From NCBI RefSeq assembly GCF_029784135.1, contig NC_073745.1, forward strand, positions 49,797,619-49,861,618: DNA of 64,000 nucleotides, in the 5' to 3' direction. Both the position numbers and the translations under genes were made by a program. Origin of the DNA: Toxorhynchites rutilus septentrionalis. Taxonomy: Eukaryota > Arthropoda > Insecta > Diptera > Culicidae. Under the pieces are notes generated by a model. That model was given only the letters and a program-made list of their open reading frames with translations. It searched no databases and was not told the DNA's origin. Each line of letters starts with the position of its first letter. Positions within the stretch are counted from its first letter, which is position 1. This document shows, piece by piece, positions 20,657 to 31,608 of the stretch.

Positions 20657-23247
20657 TTCTTGCAATTCTCATATTCACAAATGCATGAAAACGAAAGTTA
20701 TGAATTGTTCATTCCGAAGGTACGCATAGCATTTTGTACTTCTGGCACAATTTGCGATGAATTGCTCATTTTATTTTCTTCCAAACTTTCAAACTCTTGG
20801 AAAGCTGTGTTTTTTTACATAATATGTTCATAAATCCGAGAGGTATTTTTCTTCGTTTTTGAATTATGATTCTGAAAATACTACAAACCAAGGTCCTAAC
20901 AATAGTTTCGTTAGAATTCTTCATATATCGAATAAAGTTCGGACAAAAATATATTCATTCTGTAGTACACACTTATGTACACCGGCCATCAATAACATCA
21001 ATTCCCTAGTGGGGCTTCCCATGATTACAACAATTCTCAATTGTCATATAGTATAACGCATTGCATTATATTGCTACAAACGTCGGATTCTAAACATTCC
21101 GAATTCAGGTGACACTTCCAACGCTCTCATTCCATTCCATTCATGCCGCCCATCATAATAAAAAATGCAACGATAGTAGCATTCGATCGATGCCATTCCA
21201 TTCTAGGAATCCTTCGCAAGTGGGACGCTTTTGTTCTTTCCGATATTTATGGTTATGTCACACACATATTGTATCCAACGCTCTCGTCCTCCTTTCTCTG
21301 GACCCTTAACATTTTTCTGTGCATTTGTTTTGCATTGCAAGTCCGTGCAAGCATTTCACCGCGTGTTCTGCTTCAACAATTGCGAATCGTAACGCCCCCT
21401 TCAGTTCGGGTTCTCTTAGGTAGCTATCGAAACACAGAATGGAAGGCGGCGAAAAATTGGGTGGCAATGGGGTGAAGTGTATATGTGTTATTATCCGACA
21501 AACGTGCATTGGACGCGAGGATACGAGGACACATTTACAACGCGCACCTTGAAAGATTCCAACTCTGGTAGAATCGGTGGCAGAAGTGCGCTCTATCAGC
21601 ATGCAGAGGAAGTGAAAAATTGCACTTTTCGCTTCGAATGGTTTTCTGTTGTGGATCCCACTCGCAAGGTTTTCAACCTCTGCGCGAACGCAGGGTTACG
21701 TGTGCTACCATTCGTGGATTCGTACTGTGAGGATTAGCTGAGGTGGTATCCATAATCGCAAGAATAAATAGCGTTGAGTCGTGGTCAGTGACCAACTTGT
21801 TTGTTTTCTAAACGCAAACTGCAAACTTCACACAAAATTGTACCATGATTTGATGAAACAGTTACTCGCCTTTGACACGGGTAGCGAATGATAAATCTCC
21901 CGCGTGTCTAATGAGGCAGGCGAGCATCATAGCAAAGTGTACAATTATGTAAAACACTCATCCGGGGTCACACGAAAGGAAACGACTATTTCCCCTGATG
22001 GTATCTGTCATTTTTACTGTCAGCGACGATAAGAAAAACTAAGCCCCGGTAATATGAGTCGATGTCGTGTAGAGGCGCTCAAAAGTGTTCCGTGTATTTG
22101 GGCATGCTACCGCTCATCATTTTATCCCATGCTTGGAAAAGGGTTTACGATCAAACAAACAAACAACAATCGACTGCTTGACAGCTCAGTTGAGATCTGC
22201 TCTGGGCGATACCATACCCGAACGAACGAAGGGGGTACGTTATAGAAAAGAGCTGCTATAAAACTTTAACGGCTTGACATTTTCTTCGACTTTCCCATCT
22301 GGTGCCGGCGCGCAGAGTGTGCCAAGTGCAATCTGTTGCCACCAGTGTAATGGAGAAGGGATTCGGGGAATTGAGAATTAAATCAGTTCGAATGATTCCA
22401 ATGAGCCGGGAATATGTGGAGGGTATATAAATATAGACAGAACTGAATCATCGCAGCTAGGGTTTTATGAGCGGGGAAAAACGGGGATAACATTTAGGGA
22501 ACAAACCAAAATCCACAAAGAATAACTAATCGTCTTCCCATATCTAGCTAAATTAGAGAACACATTTTCAACATCCACAACACAACGAGGGGCGATGAGA
22601 GTGAATAAAAATAAAATGATCTCGCTTCTCTAAAATTACCACGTTTCAAGAACAGACTGGGATCGAAAATAAACTCTCTTATTCCTAAACGCCACCATCA
22701 GGTTTCACTCTCTCTCTCTTGCTTTTGAAATGGGAACGGGTGGGATGGGTACACATGTGCGAAAGGATACACGACGATCACATGCACAGGACTGTGTGTG
22801 CCAAATTTTTTTAACATGCGAGTCGGCTGCTGGCGCAAGTAAGCATTCGATTCATTATATGTCCAACAGCTTACTGCAAACAAGACCATACCAGTGATCA
22901 TGACCATGAGGTATTAAATGTAGAAAGTAAACGTAAACATTGGTTAATTTTAGCTGCAAACACAACCGAGAGTTGCAGTTCGGTTTGGTTTGAAATGGGA
23001 ATTGAATCAGCAACACTGTTTTCTTCTAAATATTTTTTCGAGTAATACTTAATAAGAACTGCGTCATGATGCGTCACGAAAGTTGTCCAATTTTGAACAC
23101 TCCGTCACTTCTTGATGGATTTACAAAAGCTTTGCACCAATCGATATGAACACTCGCTAACAATATATTGCAATACAAAAAAAAAAGTATTAATTTTCAA
23201 CAGTTAATTTGTTAAAATAGCGTTTAAATATTAACTTACTACTAATA
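20657..23247. other. no gene recognised; unique-looking DNA
   Basis: Open frames such as 21143-21475 plus, 21477-21737 plus and 22698-22907 minus show no known domain. A TATATAAATA string lies at 22424-22433 but has no well-placed initiator. A CT-rich stretch occurs at 22707-22720. Composition is less AT-rich than the neighbouring transposons, so this may be host non-coding DNA. Confidence 0.4.
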
Positions 23248-23350
23248 CAGCCATTCCATGCCAAACCGATATAGTTCTCAGTTCTCAGGTTCTCAGATTT
23301 TCGTGAAACGTAGAAGGTTTGTTCCTTTCGCAAAATATGAGACCCGTATT
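23248..23350. mobile_element. CAGCCATTCC-family MITE, one arm only
   Basis: Begins CAGCCATTCCATGCC after TA and continues with the arm sequence ACCGATATAG...CAGATTTTCGTGAAA...GACCCGTATT seen in the 7241-9265 element, with a short local duplication of TTCTCAG. It then stops matching, so only the outer arm survives. Confidence 0.65.
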
Positions 23351-23610
23351 GACATAGAACTACATCTTTCAGGAAGTGTGCCAAATCAGAAAACAGGTCA
23401 CGTTTTTATGAAACAAAGTTAACGTTAATAACTATTTTCACTGTGAACGAATTCTCATGATTTGATCATGATCATGAATTCTCATTTTGCATCGAATCGG
23501 AAATTCTCTAAGATTCGTTTGATATGCTATACATTACAATTCGCTAATCTTTAAACGGTTTAAATTCATGAAAACTGGAAGAGCTTCTTTTTTCCCATAC
23601 GTTTGTTCGG

Positions 23611-23890
23611 CCGAGCAGTGTTTCCCTAACACGGACTTCAAAATCAATGTGCCTTGAGGAATCCGCTTTGTCAAAACATGCAAGTCGGGGGTATTTTTTT
23701 CCCACTGAGCTGTGTTTCCCTAACACTAACTTCAAAGTTATTGTGCCTGGGGGAATCCGCTTTGCAAATACATGGATGTCGGGGGTATTTTTTGGTGTTG
23801 AATATTTATGTACTCGCTTGTCGTGGTGCAGACCAGAATATGTTTCCCTAAAACGTACTTTTAAACTGAGAAGACTGGGACAATCGCCAT
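23611..23890. repeat. three diverged direct repeats around TTTCCCTAA
   Basis: The phrase GTGTTTCCCTAACAC, followed by ACTTCAAA and GGAATCCGCTTTG, occurs at 23621 and again at 23715. A third, more diverged copy lies near 23843. AAACATG/ATACATG then TCGGGGGTATTTTTT follows the first two. This is an unclassified local repeat. Confidence 0.6.
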
Positions 23891-24223
23891 TTCAGATACT
23901 AGAGTTGAATGAATTTTCGCGGTTCAATAACTATTGAAACATGAGATGTGCAATAATTTCAGAGGGATTTCAAAAATACACTGATCGTTTGGCAATTCTT
24001 CCGTTCACATATTTTGGTAGTCCTAGGCATCATATCAAACGTAAAAGGACGTCATCAAATTTATTTGTAACGAAGGACATATTCTATTACAAAACTTTCG
24101 ATGCATTCTAAAATAATATTCGAAGTGGTGAACAAGTGGATTGCATAATTTAATTGCGTACCGTTCTGAATCATATTTCGGACAATTTGTTCTCATATCT
24201 TGAAATGCCTCATGCACTGATGA

Positions 24224-25330
24224 TCTATCTATCTATATATATAAAAATGGAGTGATGTCTGTCTGTCTGTCTGATTCTTATAGACTCGGAAACTACTGAA
24301 CCGATCGACATGAAAATTGGTATGTAGAGGTTTTTGGGGCCGGGGAAGGTTTTCGTGATATTTTGAGACCCCTCTCCCCTCTCTAAGGGGGGGGGGCTGC
24401 CATACAAATGAAACACAAATTTCTGCATTACTCGAGAATTAATCAAGCAAATGAAACCAAATTTGGCATGTGGAGGTTTTAGGATGCAATAAATGTTTCT
24501 ATGGTGATAAGATACTCCTTCCCCCTCTCTTAGAGGGGGCTGCCATACTAATGAAACACAATGTTTTGCATTACTCGGAAATTATCAAACGAAACCAAAG
24601 TTGGCATGTGAAAGTTTTAGGGTGCAATAAATGTTTCTATGATGGTTAGACAGTCCTTCCCCCACTCAAAGGGGGGGCTGCCATACAAATGAAACACAAA
24701 TTTCTGCATTACACGAGAATTAATCAAGCAAATGAAACCAAATTTGGCATGTGGAGGTTCTAGGATGCAATAAATGTTTCTATGGTGTTAAGATACTCCT
24801 TCCCCCTCTCTTAGAGGGGGCTGCCGTACAAATGAAACACAAATTTTTGCATTACCCGAGAATTAATCAAGCAAATTAAACCAAATTAGGCATATGGAAA
24901 CTTTAGGGTGCAATGAATATTTCTATGGTGGTTAGATACCCCTCCCCCCTCTCTTAGAGGGGGCTGCCATACAAATGAAACACAAGTTTTTGCATTACTC
25001 GGAAATTATCAAACGAAACCAAAGTTTGCATGTGAAAGTTTTAGGGTGCAATAAATGTTTCTATGATGGTTAGACAGTCCTTCCCCCACTCAAAGGGGGG
25101 GCTGCCATACAAATGGAACACAAATTTCTGCATTATACGAGAATTAATCAAGCAAATGAAACCAAATTTGGCATGTGGAGGTTTTAGGATGCAATAAATG
25201 TATCTATGGTGTTAAGATACTCCTTCCCCCTCTCTTAGAGGGGGCTGCCGTACAAATGAAACACAAATTTTTGCATTACCCGAGAATTAATCAAGTAAAT
25301 GGGCGGGACGAAGTTTGCCGGGTTAGCTAG
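24224..25330 (+). mobile_element. non-autonomous Helitron with internal tandem repeats
   Basis: It begins TCTATCTATCTATATATA after an A, then AAAAATGGAGTGATG and CTACTGAACCGATCGACATG, the standard 5' leader. It ends GGCGGGACGAAGTTTGCC, then GGGTTAGCTAG followed by T, so it sits between A and T as Helitrons do. The interior consists of seven tandem units of 138-143 bp (CTGCCATACAAATGAAACAC start points at 24397, 24540, 24678, 24821, 24964, 25102, 25245). No protein is encoded, so replication would need a Rep/helicase in trans. Confidence 0.8.
24397..25270. repeat. higher-order tandem repeat, 424-bp period of three monomers
   Basis: Monomer starts are spaced 143, 138, 143, 143, 138 and 143 bp. 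Each monomer most resembles the one three steps away: 24540/24964, 24678/25102 and 24821/25245 are all exactly 424 bp apart. Members of each pair share private features such as CAGTCCTTCCCCCACTCAAA. Each unit carries a G-rich run beside CTGCC. Confidence 0.85.
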
Positions 25331-25930
25331 TATAAATATAAAATGAATATCACAATTGCTTCTTTAGAGTAATCCCTTGGTTTCATTATCATTTCATATG
25401 AGAACTACATTTCAATTATAGCATAATTGCCAAAAATCTGACAACACTACTCATTGTCGTTTGTGTTTGACGTTTGCTTAGCGTGAGCACGTAGAATTTA
25501 CCCGTTCATAAATATTTAAATTTATCCCATTTTTCATCAGTTCTCATCATCGTTAACAGTTTATTGTGATTGTTTGGTAAGTGTTTCGCAGTTGATTATA
25601 AAATATAATCAAGTGTAATGTAATTTTCGTCCAAAAAATTACAAAATAAAGTGTCCGAAATTTGATTTAGTGTCCGAAGTTTTATTCTTATTCGTTTCAT
25701 TTGAAAAAACATTTTATTCCATGATTTTTTTTATGTTTTCAATCAAATAGGTACCAAAGTAGAAAGCTTAAAAGCATATTGAACTAATTTATTGAAAATA
25801 TCAACCAAATAATACACGTGCATAAAGTTTAGATGTGTTTTCTGCATTATATGCCTTAAGCGTCAGAAATATGATTCAGAACGGAGTTCTACGTCGAAAA
25901 TATGCGGTCGTGTTCTAAATACAATCCATT
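25331..25930. other. no gene recognised
   Basis: AT-rich DNA between a Helitron and a MITE. No coding frame, terminal repeat or RNA gene is visible. Confidence 0.4.
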
Positions 25931-25936
25931 ACAATA

Positions 25937-26950
25937 TTTTTTTTTATTTTTTTCATTAGGGTGCCCATTTCCATTTTCGGGTAGTCCGAAAAATCATGTA
26001 TTTCTTCCTTATTTGTTTTTTTTTCTTCCAAAAATGACTTTTTTCAAGAATTCATAACTTTAAAACTACTGTACCGATTCAGATGATCAATATATCAAAT
26101 TGAAGCCAATGTGACGAAAAAATGTTATATGAATAATCACCAGCTTTCAAGAAAAAATATATAAAAATATATCGCCCTTGGTCCACAAAACTATAAAAAA
26201 CAAATTCTTCTTCTTCTTCTTCAATGGCACTAACGTTCCTAGAGGAACTTCGCCGTCTCAACGTAGTATTACTTGCGTCATTTTAATTTGTACTTAGTTG
26301 AGATTTCTATGCCAAATAACACGCCTTGAATGCATTCTGAGTGGCAAGCTCTAGAATACGCGTGATCACAGTGCAAGTCGGAGGAAATTTCTTTGACGAA
26401 AAATTCCCCCGACCAGAACGGGAATCGAACCCGAACACCCGGCATGTTAGTTATGACGCTAACCACTCGGCCAAGGGAGCACAAAAAAAAACAAATACAA
26501 TTAATAATTACGAAAACGAAATCCAATTCTATCGTAAATGTAATATTTTTTCAAAGAGCAGCTCATTGGCTTCAATTTGATTATTCGATCATCTGAGATC
26601 AGTAGTTCAAAAGTTATGAATTTTTGAAACCATGGAAACTATTAAAAACAAATACAATCAATAATTGCGAAAACAACATCCGAATCATCTGCATATATAA
26701 TGTTTTTAAAACAAAGACTACCTAATAGTTTTGATATGTCGATCATCCTCATCGAATTAATTATGAATAATTATGAAAAAATATTTTTGAAAAACCGGGA
26801 GAGTAAATTGAATTTTCGAACCACCCTAAAATGGAAATGGGCACCCCTATGAAAAAAAAATCAAAAGTATTATTTTTTGCCATCAGGAACAAAACCAAAA
26901 TTTTCACAAAAATCTGAGAACTACTATATCGTTTTGGCATGGAATGGCTG
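25937..26950. mobile_element. CAGCCATTCC-family foldback MITE with a SINE inserted
   Basis: The right end is GGCATGGAATGGCTG (to 26950). The left part lacks the outermost terminus but retains the inner arm (CATTAGGGTGCCCATTTCCA near 25958), which recurs inverted at about 26820-26845. It is interrupted by a SINE at 26206-26484. Confidence 0.65.
26206..26484 (-). mobile_element. tRNA-derived SINE with (GAA)n tail, copy 1
   Basis: On the minus strand the head reads CTCCCTTGGCCGAGTGGTTA (A-box region) and GGGTTCGATTCCCG (B box), i.e. an RNA-polymerase-III promoter of tRNA type. The body follows, and the 3' end is a (GAA)n run (GAAGAAGAAGAAGAA). AAAAAACAAAT flanks both sides (about 26195-26205 and 26485-26497), a probable target-site duplication. 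A second copy is at 30361-30634, a 3' fragment at 31508-31608 and a 5'-body fragment near 58803-58885. SINEs of this kind depend on LINE machinery. Confidence 0.85.
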
Positions 26951-27249
26951 AATACATTTCTGCGAATCGCAAAGATTTTCCTTAACTCTGGAACTGTCAC
27001 ACCAATCCCACCCTTTCCCACATTTGTCAAAAATTTCTAAATCTCTATGATCATGCAATCAGGCCCCCATTATTCTGTTAGTCATATTTTTTCGGATTAC
27101 CAACATAAACAACCATAGAACCAGAAATAAAATTGGGCACAATCAAAGAAGCATATGAGGTAACATTAAAACTTACGGAATTACAATTTTTTGAAAATGA
27201 AACTGTATGCAAGATCGGTGGAGCATTCTCCGAAAGATGATAATCTGCC

Positions 27250-27690
27250 ATCTTTTCTAACATCACGTAGTCTGGGAGGGCGAAACCAGAAAAAGTACCT
27301 TAAATCGAGCCTGACGGCGTAAATTTTGTTTTTGCTCCCTTCAAGGGAAACTATTCCGACCTGGTCATCAAGGGCAGCTTTTAAAACTTGCCAACATCTT
27401 TACTCGTAAGGTATCCGCATGTCAATTTCGGTTATTACACCCTCGATTCCTACTACGCGAGAGGGAATGTAAACGGGATATTCCAACGTGGAGTACTCGT
27501 CGACAACCATCTGATTTGCGTGCTTTCGATCAGTCACCACAACTCGCAATTTGTTCGATCTGACCTTCAAAATTCCTGAGTGTCTGAGATCTCTATATCA
27601 GGAGATCCCCGATCCTTTGTCATTTGTATGGTGACAACAGTGCGGACGAACCGGAATCGGTTGCTGCGTTACTTTTCCGGTGTTCGGCGC
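27250..27690 (-). pseudogene. I-like retrotransposon ORF1 fragment
   Basis: On the minus strand the segment 27580-27390 translates to KVRSNKLRVVVTDRKHANQ, then VYIPSRVVGIEGVI. This closely parallels the end of the ORF1 product at 49507-50085 (RPNKLRVVVNDREDANK; VYIPSHIDEIEGVI). It then continues past the point where that copy is deleted (phrases VGIVSLEGSKNKIYAV). ORF1 of such elements is an RNA-binding, gag-like protein. Here it is 5'- and 3'-truncated and has stops. Confidence 0.65.
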
Positions 27691-27789
27691 TCCGCCTGTC
27701 TTCACCTACTCGTCAATGTATTAGTGTGGAATCGATGATGGCCATGGTACGGAAATAAAACCAAAATATTAGAGACCATCGACTGCTTA

Positions 27790-28584
27790 TCTGCGACTGT
27801 CTTATCTGCGGAAAGTTCTGTGGGATATTCTGTTTCAATTGGTAGAAAAGTTCAGCTGAAGCGCATCGAATACTTGTGGAAGTGAATCTGCGCCATCGGA
27901 TAGAATTTGTAGGCAATTGTTTGGACGATTCAAAAGGGGTGATTTCAGCATTGAAAACAAAAAGCGTTCGGGTCAACCGAAAAAAAATGAAGTCGGAGAA
28001 CTAGAGACATTACTCGATAAGAATTCGTGTCAAACGCAGAGCTTGCAAAATCATTGAGAGTAACTAGGTAAGCTATTTCTAAACAACTCGAAATGTTAAT
28101 TGAACGGCACAAAAGGTAGTTTTATTTGCATCAAAGCGTTACCAGGGATAAAAAATGGATTCACTACGACAATCTAAAACGCAAAAGATCCTATGTAAAG
28201 CTTGACCAATCACAATGCCAAACTAATGCTCTGTATTTGGTAGGATCAAAATGGTGTGATCCACTATGAGCTGCTAAAACCTGGTCAAACGATTAATGGT
28301 GCCTTCTACAGACAACAATTGGGCGGTAGGAAGCCATACATCAGATCAGGACAACGCTCGGTATCATGTTGTCGTTCGAGTTATGGACTATTTGTAAAAT
28401 AGCCAGACCTTGCCCCTTCCGACTATCAGCCATTTCGATCGATGCAGAACGCTTTGAGTACTCTATTTCAAAACTGGGTATCAAAATATGGCTGGATTCA
28501 TTCTTGGCTTCAACAGATGAACGCTTCCGTCGCGACAGATGCCATAAGTTGTCAGAAAAATGGGAAAAAGTATTGGCTAGTTAG
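27790..28584 (+). pseudogene. mariner transposase fossil 1
   Basis: Several frames together follow a mariner transposase. The N-terminal HTH end gives CRQLFGRFKRGDFSIENKKR, then SGQPKK and a run ending LLDKNSCQTQ. In the middle, VIHYELLKPGQTINGAFYRQ is the linker before the second catalytic Asp. The C-terminus gives DLAPSDY (third catalytic Asp of a DD34D triad) and KLSEKWEKVLAS before the stop. Frameshifts and stops lie between the pieces. TAAGTTGCACACCC near 28612 may be the 3' terminal repeat. Not functional. Confidence 0.8.
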
Positions 28585-28655
28585 TGTTTTTCACGCAAAA
28601 AACGTAATGAATTAAGTTGCACACCCAATAAAACAAACAAACAAGGTAACAAATA

Positions 28656-28940
28656 AAATAGGTATGTTTTTTCCGATTTTACTTGCCGCTCACATTCTTC
28701 CAAGATGCAACGAGTAACATTTTTGCATGTAATTCGGGCATTAGTTTTCCGAGAGTCAATTTTGAAACATTGCTGCTGTGCCGATTGCTCGCGCCGTTCA
28801 GCGGAAGCATTCTTATAATGAAATATGTGTTTGCTGGACTAAATAAGGGACTGTTCTATGGAATATGTTCGCTGTTCATCTCTGCTGGTTTGAAAGTTGA
28901 TTCCGCATATCTTTACTCTGTTGTTTCCGTTTTTTAGTTT
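28656..28940. repeat. unclassified repeat related to 5737-6050
   Basis: The start AGGTATGTTTTTTCCGATTT, then TACTTGCCGCTC and TTTTTGCATGTAATTCGG, parallels 5738-5825 (AGGTATGTTTTTCAGATTTT; GTTTGCATACAATTCCGG). The open frame 28683-28937 has no recognisable domain. Confidence 0.4.
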
Positions 28941-29044
28941 CACTCTAGACAGCGATCAGCCAACATGAGACACTTTGAGGTTGAGACTTAATATGAAGAT
29001 TTTCAAATCTGGGTCACAAGAAAGTAGCAACAAAATCACGCATC

Positions 29045-29437
29045 AGGGCCACCAACGAAAGCTATAACACTATAACACAGTAGCCGTTAGGCGCAAGAGA
29101 ATTCCTATTCTATCGATGCACAACACATGTCGCCTTTTTTTTCGGCGTAAGAATATTGCTATTGTTCGAATATTCACAGTTGGGCTGTTCACAGCGGGAC
29201 TGTTGATATGAGGCTTCCTTTTGTTGCGTTATTAATAGTGCCAATTACCGATGCAGCAGACCGAAAATGTGAGCGGTAAGGGACTGGGATTACCGACACA
29301 TGATGATTGTTGCGTGGACATAGTAGCTAGAATAACACACTAAGATGGTCAAGTTGAGGGGCCCTGAGTTATGAGCTCATGATCGTTCGCTTAGTAGCGG
29401 ACACGCAACCAATTAGGCTACGAAGACCCCCAAGACC
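29045..29437 (-). mobile_element. tRNA-derived SINE related to the copy at 57156
   Basis: On the minus strand it starts GGGGGTCTTCGTAGCCTAAT, TGGTTGCGTGTCCGC and has a B-box-like GAGCTCATAACTC. Its body phrases TTGACCATCTTAGTG, CCACGCAACAATCA and CTTACGCCG are shared with the SINE at 57156-57650. It is more diverged and lacks a clear target duplication. Confidence 0.7.
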
Positions 29438-29539
29438 CCCTAATAAACGGATTGAATGAAATTATTTCGTAGTCTTACGTTAACAAAGCGGTCGTGTCCT
29501 GAACATTACAATGTTTTTTAATAAAAATCTGTCCTAAAA

Positions 29540-31507
29540 TGCATTTTATCTGTCATACAAATCAAACACAAATTTCTAAATTACTCGAGAATTATTCAAG
29601 CAAATGCAACCAAATTAGGCATCTGGAGGTTTTAGGATGCAATGAATGATTCTATGGTGATCAGATACACCTCCCCCCTCTTTTAAAGGGGCTGCCATAC
29701 AAATGAAACCCAAATTTCTGCATTACTCGAGAATTAATCAAGCAAATGAAACGAAATTTGGCATGTGGAGGTTTTAGGGTGCAATAAATGTTTCTATAGT
29801 GGTTAGACTTTCAGCCCCCGCCTCCTCTCTAAGAGGTGGCTGCCATACAAATGAAACACTAATTTCTGCATTACTCGAGAATTAATTCAGCAAATGAAAC
29901 GAAATTTGGCATGTGGAGGTTTTGGGGTGCAATAAATGTTTCTATGGTGGTTAGACACTTCACCCCCCGCCTCCTCTCTAAGAGGGGGCTGCCATACAAA
30001 TGAAACACAAATCTATGCATTACTCGAGAATTAATCAAACAACGGAACCAAATTTGGCATGTGAAAGTTTTAGGGTGCAATAAATGTTTTCACGGTGGTT
30101 AGATACTCTTCTCCCTCTCTAAGGGGGGGCTGCCATACAAACGAAACACAACTTTCTGCACTACTCGAGAATTATTCAACCAAACGAAACCAAATTTGGC
30201 ATGTGGAGGTTTTAGGGTGCCATAGAAGTTTCTATGGTGGTTAGACACTCCACCCCCCTCTCTAAGGGGAGGCTGCCATACAATTGAAACCCAGATTTAT
30301 GCATTACTCGAGAATTAATCAAGCAAATGAAACCAAATTTGGCATGTGGAGGTTTTAGGGTCTTCTTCTTCTTCTTATATGGCACTAACGTTCCTAGAGG
30401 AACTCCGCCGTCTCAACGTAGTATTACTTGCGTCATTTTTATTAGTACTTAGTTGAGATTTCTATGCCAAATAACACGCCTTGAATGCATTCTGAGTGGC
30501 AAGCTCTAGAATACGCGTGACCACAGTGCAAGTCAGAGGAAATTTCTTTGAAGAAAAGTTTCCCCGACCAGAACGGGAATCGAACCCAAACCCCCGGCAT
30601 GTTAGGTTTGACGCTAACCACTCGGCCACGGGATGTTTTAGGGTGCAATAAATGATTCTATGGTGGATAGATACTCCTCCTCCTTCTTTTAGGAGGGGAG
30701 GGAGGATTTTAGGGGGCACGAAACGTTTCTATGGTGAATAGACACTCCCCCCCTCTCTAAGGGGAGAAGAGGAGACATTTATTCCATGTAACGGAGTAAC
30801 ATGCTATTTGCAAGTGGTTGAAACATATTGAACGATAATTGTGTCTGAAAATAATCTGATATTATAATGATGAGTTTTGGTAGAAGTACTAGGAATGTTT
30901 TAGTAAAAGGTAAATTCAACGGGGTCGACTAGAAGATCTATCAATGAACATTTCTGCGACTGGACTCATGAACTTGCGCTTAATAAGAAAACGTGAATGT
31001 TTGAAGGTATTGATAACAAGAAACAAATTTTGGGCGGGACGAAGTTTGCCGGGTATATTTTTTATTGCCGGATATACTTTATGGTGCATTAAATGTTTCT
31101 ATGGTGGTTAGATACCCCTCCTCCTCTCTATGTTGGGGGGGGGGGGGGGGGTTGTAGGTCTGCAATACAAATGAAACACAAATTTCTGCATTACTCGAGA
31201 ATTAATCAAGCAAATAAAACCAAATTTGGCATGTGGAGGTTTTAGGGGGCAATAAATAATTCTAAGGTGGTTAGACACTCCACCCCCCTCTTTAAGATTG
31301 TGTCTGAAAAAAATTCGATATTATAATATCGAGTTTTGGTAGAAGTACTAGGAATTTTATAGTAAAAGGTAATTTCAATGGGTAAATTAGAAGATCAATC
31401 AATGACAAATTCTGCGATTGGACCCATGAACAGCGCTTAGTAAGAAAACGTGGATGTGATAACGAAAAATAAATTTTGGACGGGACGAAGTTTGCCGGGT
31501 CAGCTAG
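29540..31507 (+). mobile_element. Helitron-type tandem array with 3' terminus
   Basis: At least six units of about 141-149 bp (CTGCCATACAAATGAAAC starts near 29691, 29839, 29988, 30129, 30277) are homologous to the array at 24397-25270. The 3' terminus is GGACGGGACGAAGTTTGCC, GGGTCAGCTAG (CTAG 31504-31507) followed by T. An internal truncated terminus (GGCGGGACGAAGTTTGCC) is present at 31035. The 5' end was not found. A SINE is inserted at 30361-30634 and a G-run lies at 31134-31151. Confidence 0.65.
30361..30634 (-). mobile_element. tRNA-derived SINE with (GAA)n tail, copy 2
   Basis: Nearly the same sequence as the SINE at 26206-26484 (head CATCCCGTGGCCGAGTGGTT on the minus strand, B box GGGTTCGATTCCCG, (GAA)n tail). 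It is flanked by the direct repeat GTTTTAGGG (30352-30360 and 30635-30643), its target duplication inside a Helitron repeat unit. Confidence 0.88.
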
Positions 31508-31608
31508 TTACTAATAAAAATGACGCAAGTTATACTAGGTTGAGACGGCGAAGTTCCTCTAGGAATGTTAGTGATTTAAGAACAAAGAGAAGAAGAAGAA
31601 GAAGAACA
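31508..31608 (+). mobile_element. 5'-truncated SINE (same family), plus orientation
   Basis: AAAATGACGCAAGTTATACT, AGGTTGAGACGGCGAAG and TTCCTCTAGGAATG, ending in GAAGAAGAAGAAGAA, is the last hundred bases of the SINE found at 26206 and 30361 on the other strand. It abuts the Helitron CTAG end. Confidence 0.75.

Noticed and set aside
22424..22458. TATATAAATA as a core promoter
   Set aside because: No TCAGT-type initiator at 28-32 bp and only an 8-codon frame downstream.
26400..26482. Functional tRNA gene on the minus strand
   Set aside because: A and B boxes are present, but the flanks do not form an acceptor stem and the sequence continues into a SINE body with a (GAA)n tail and target duplication.
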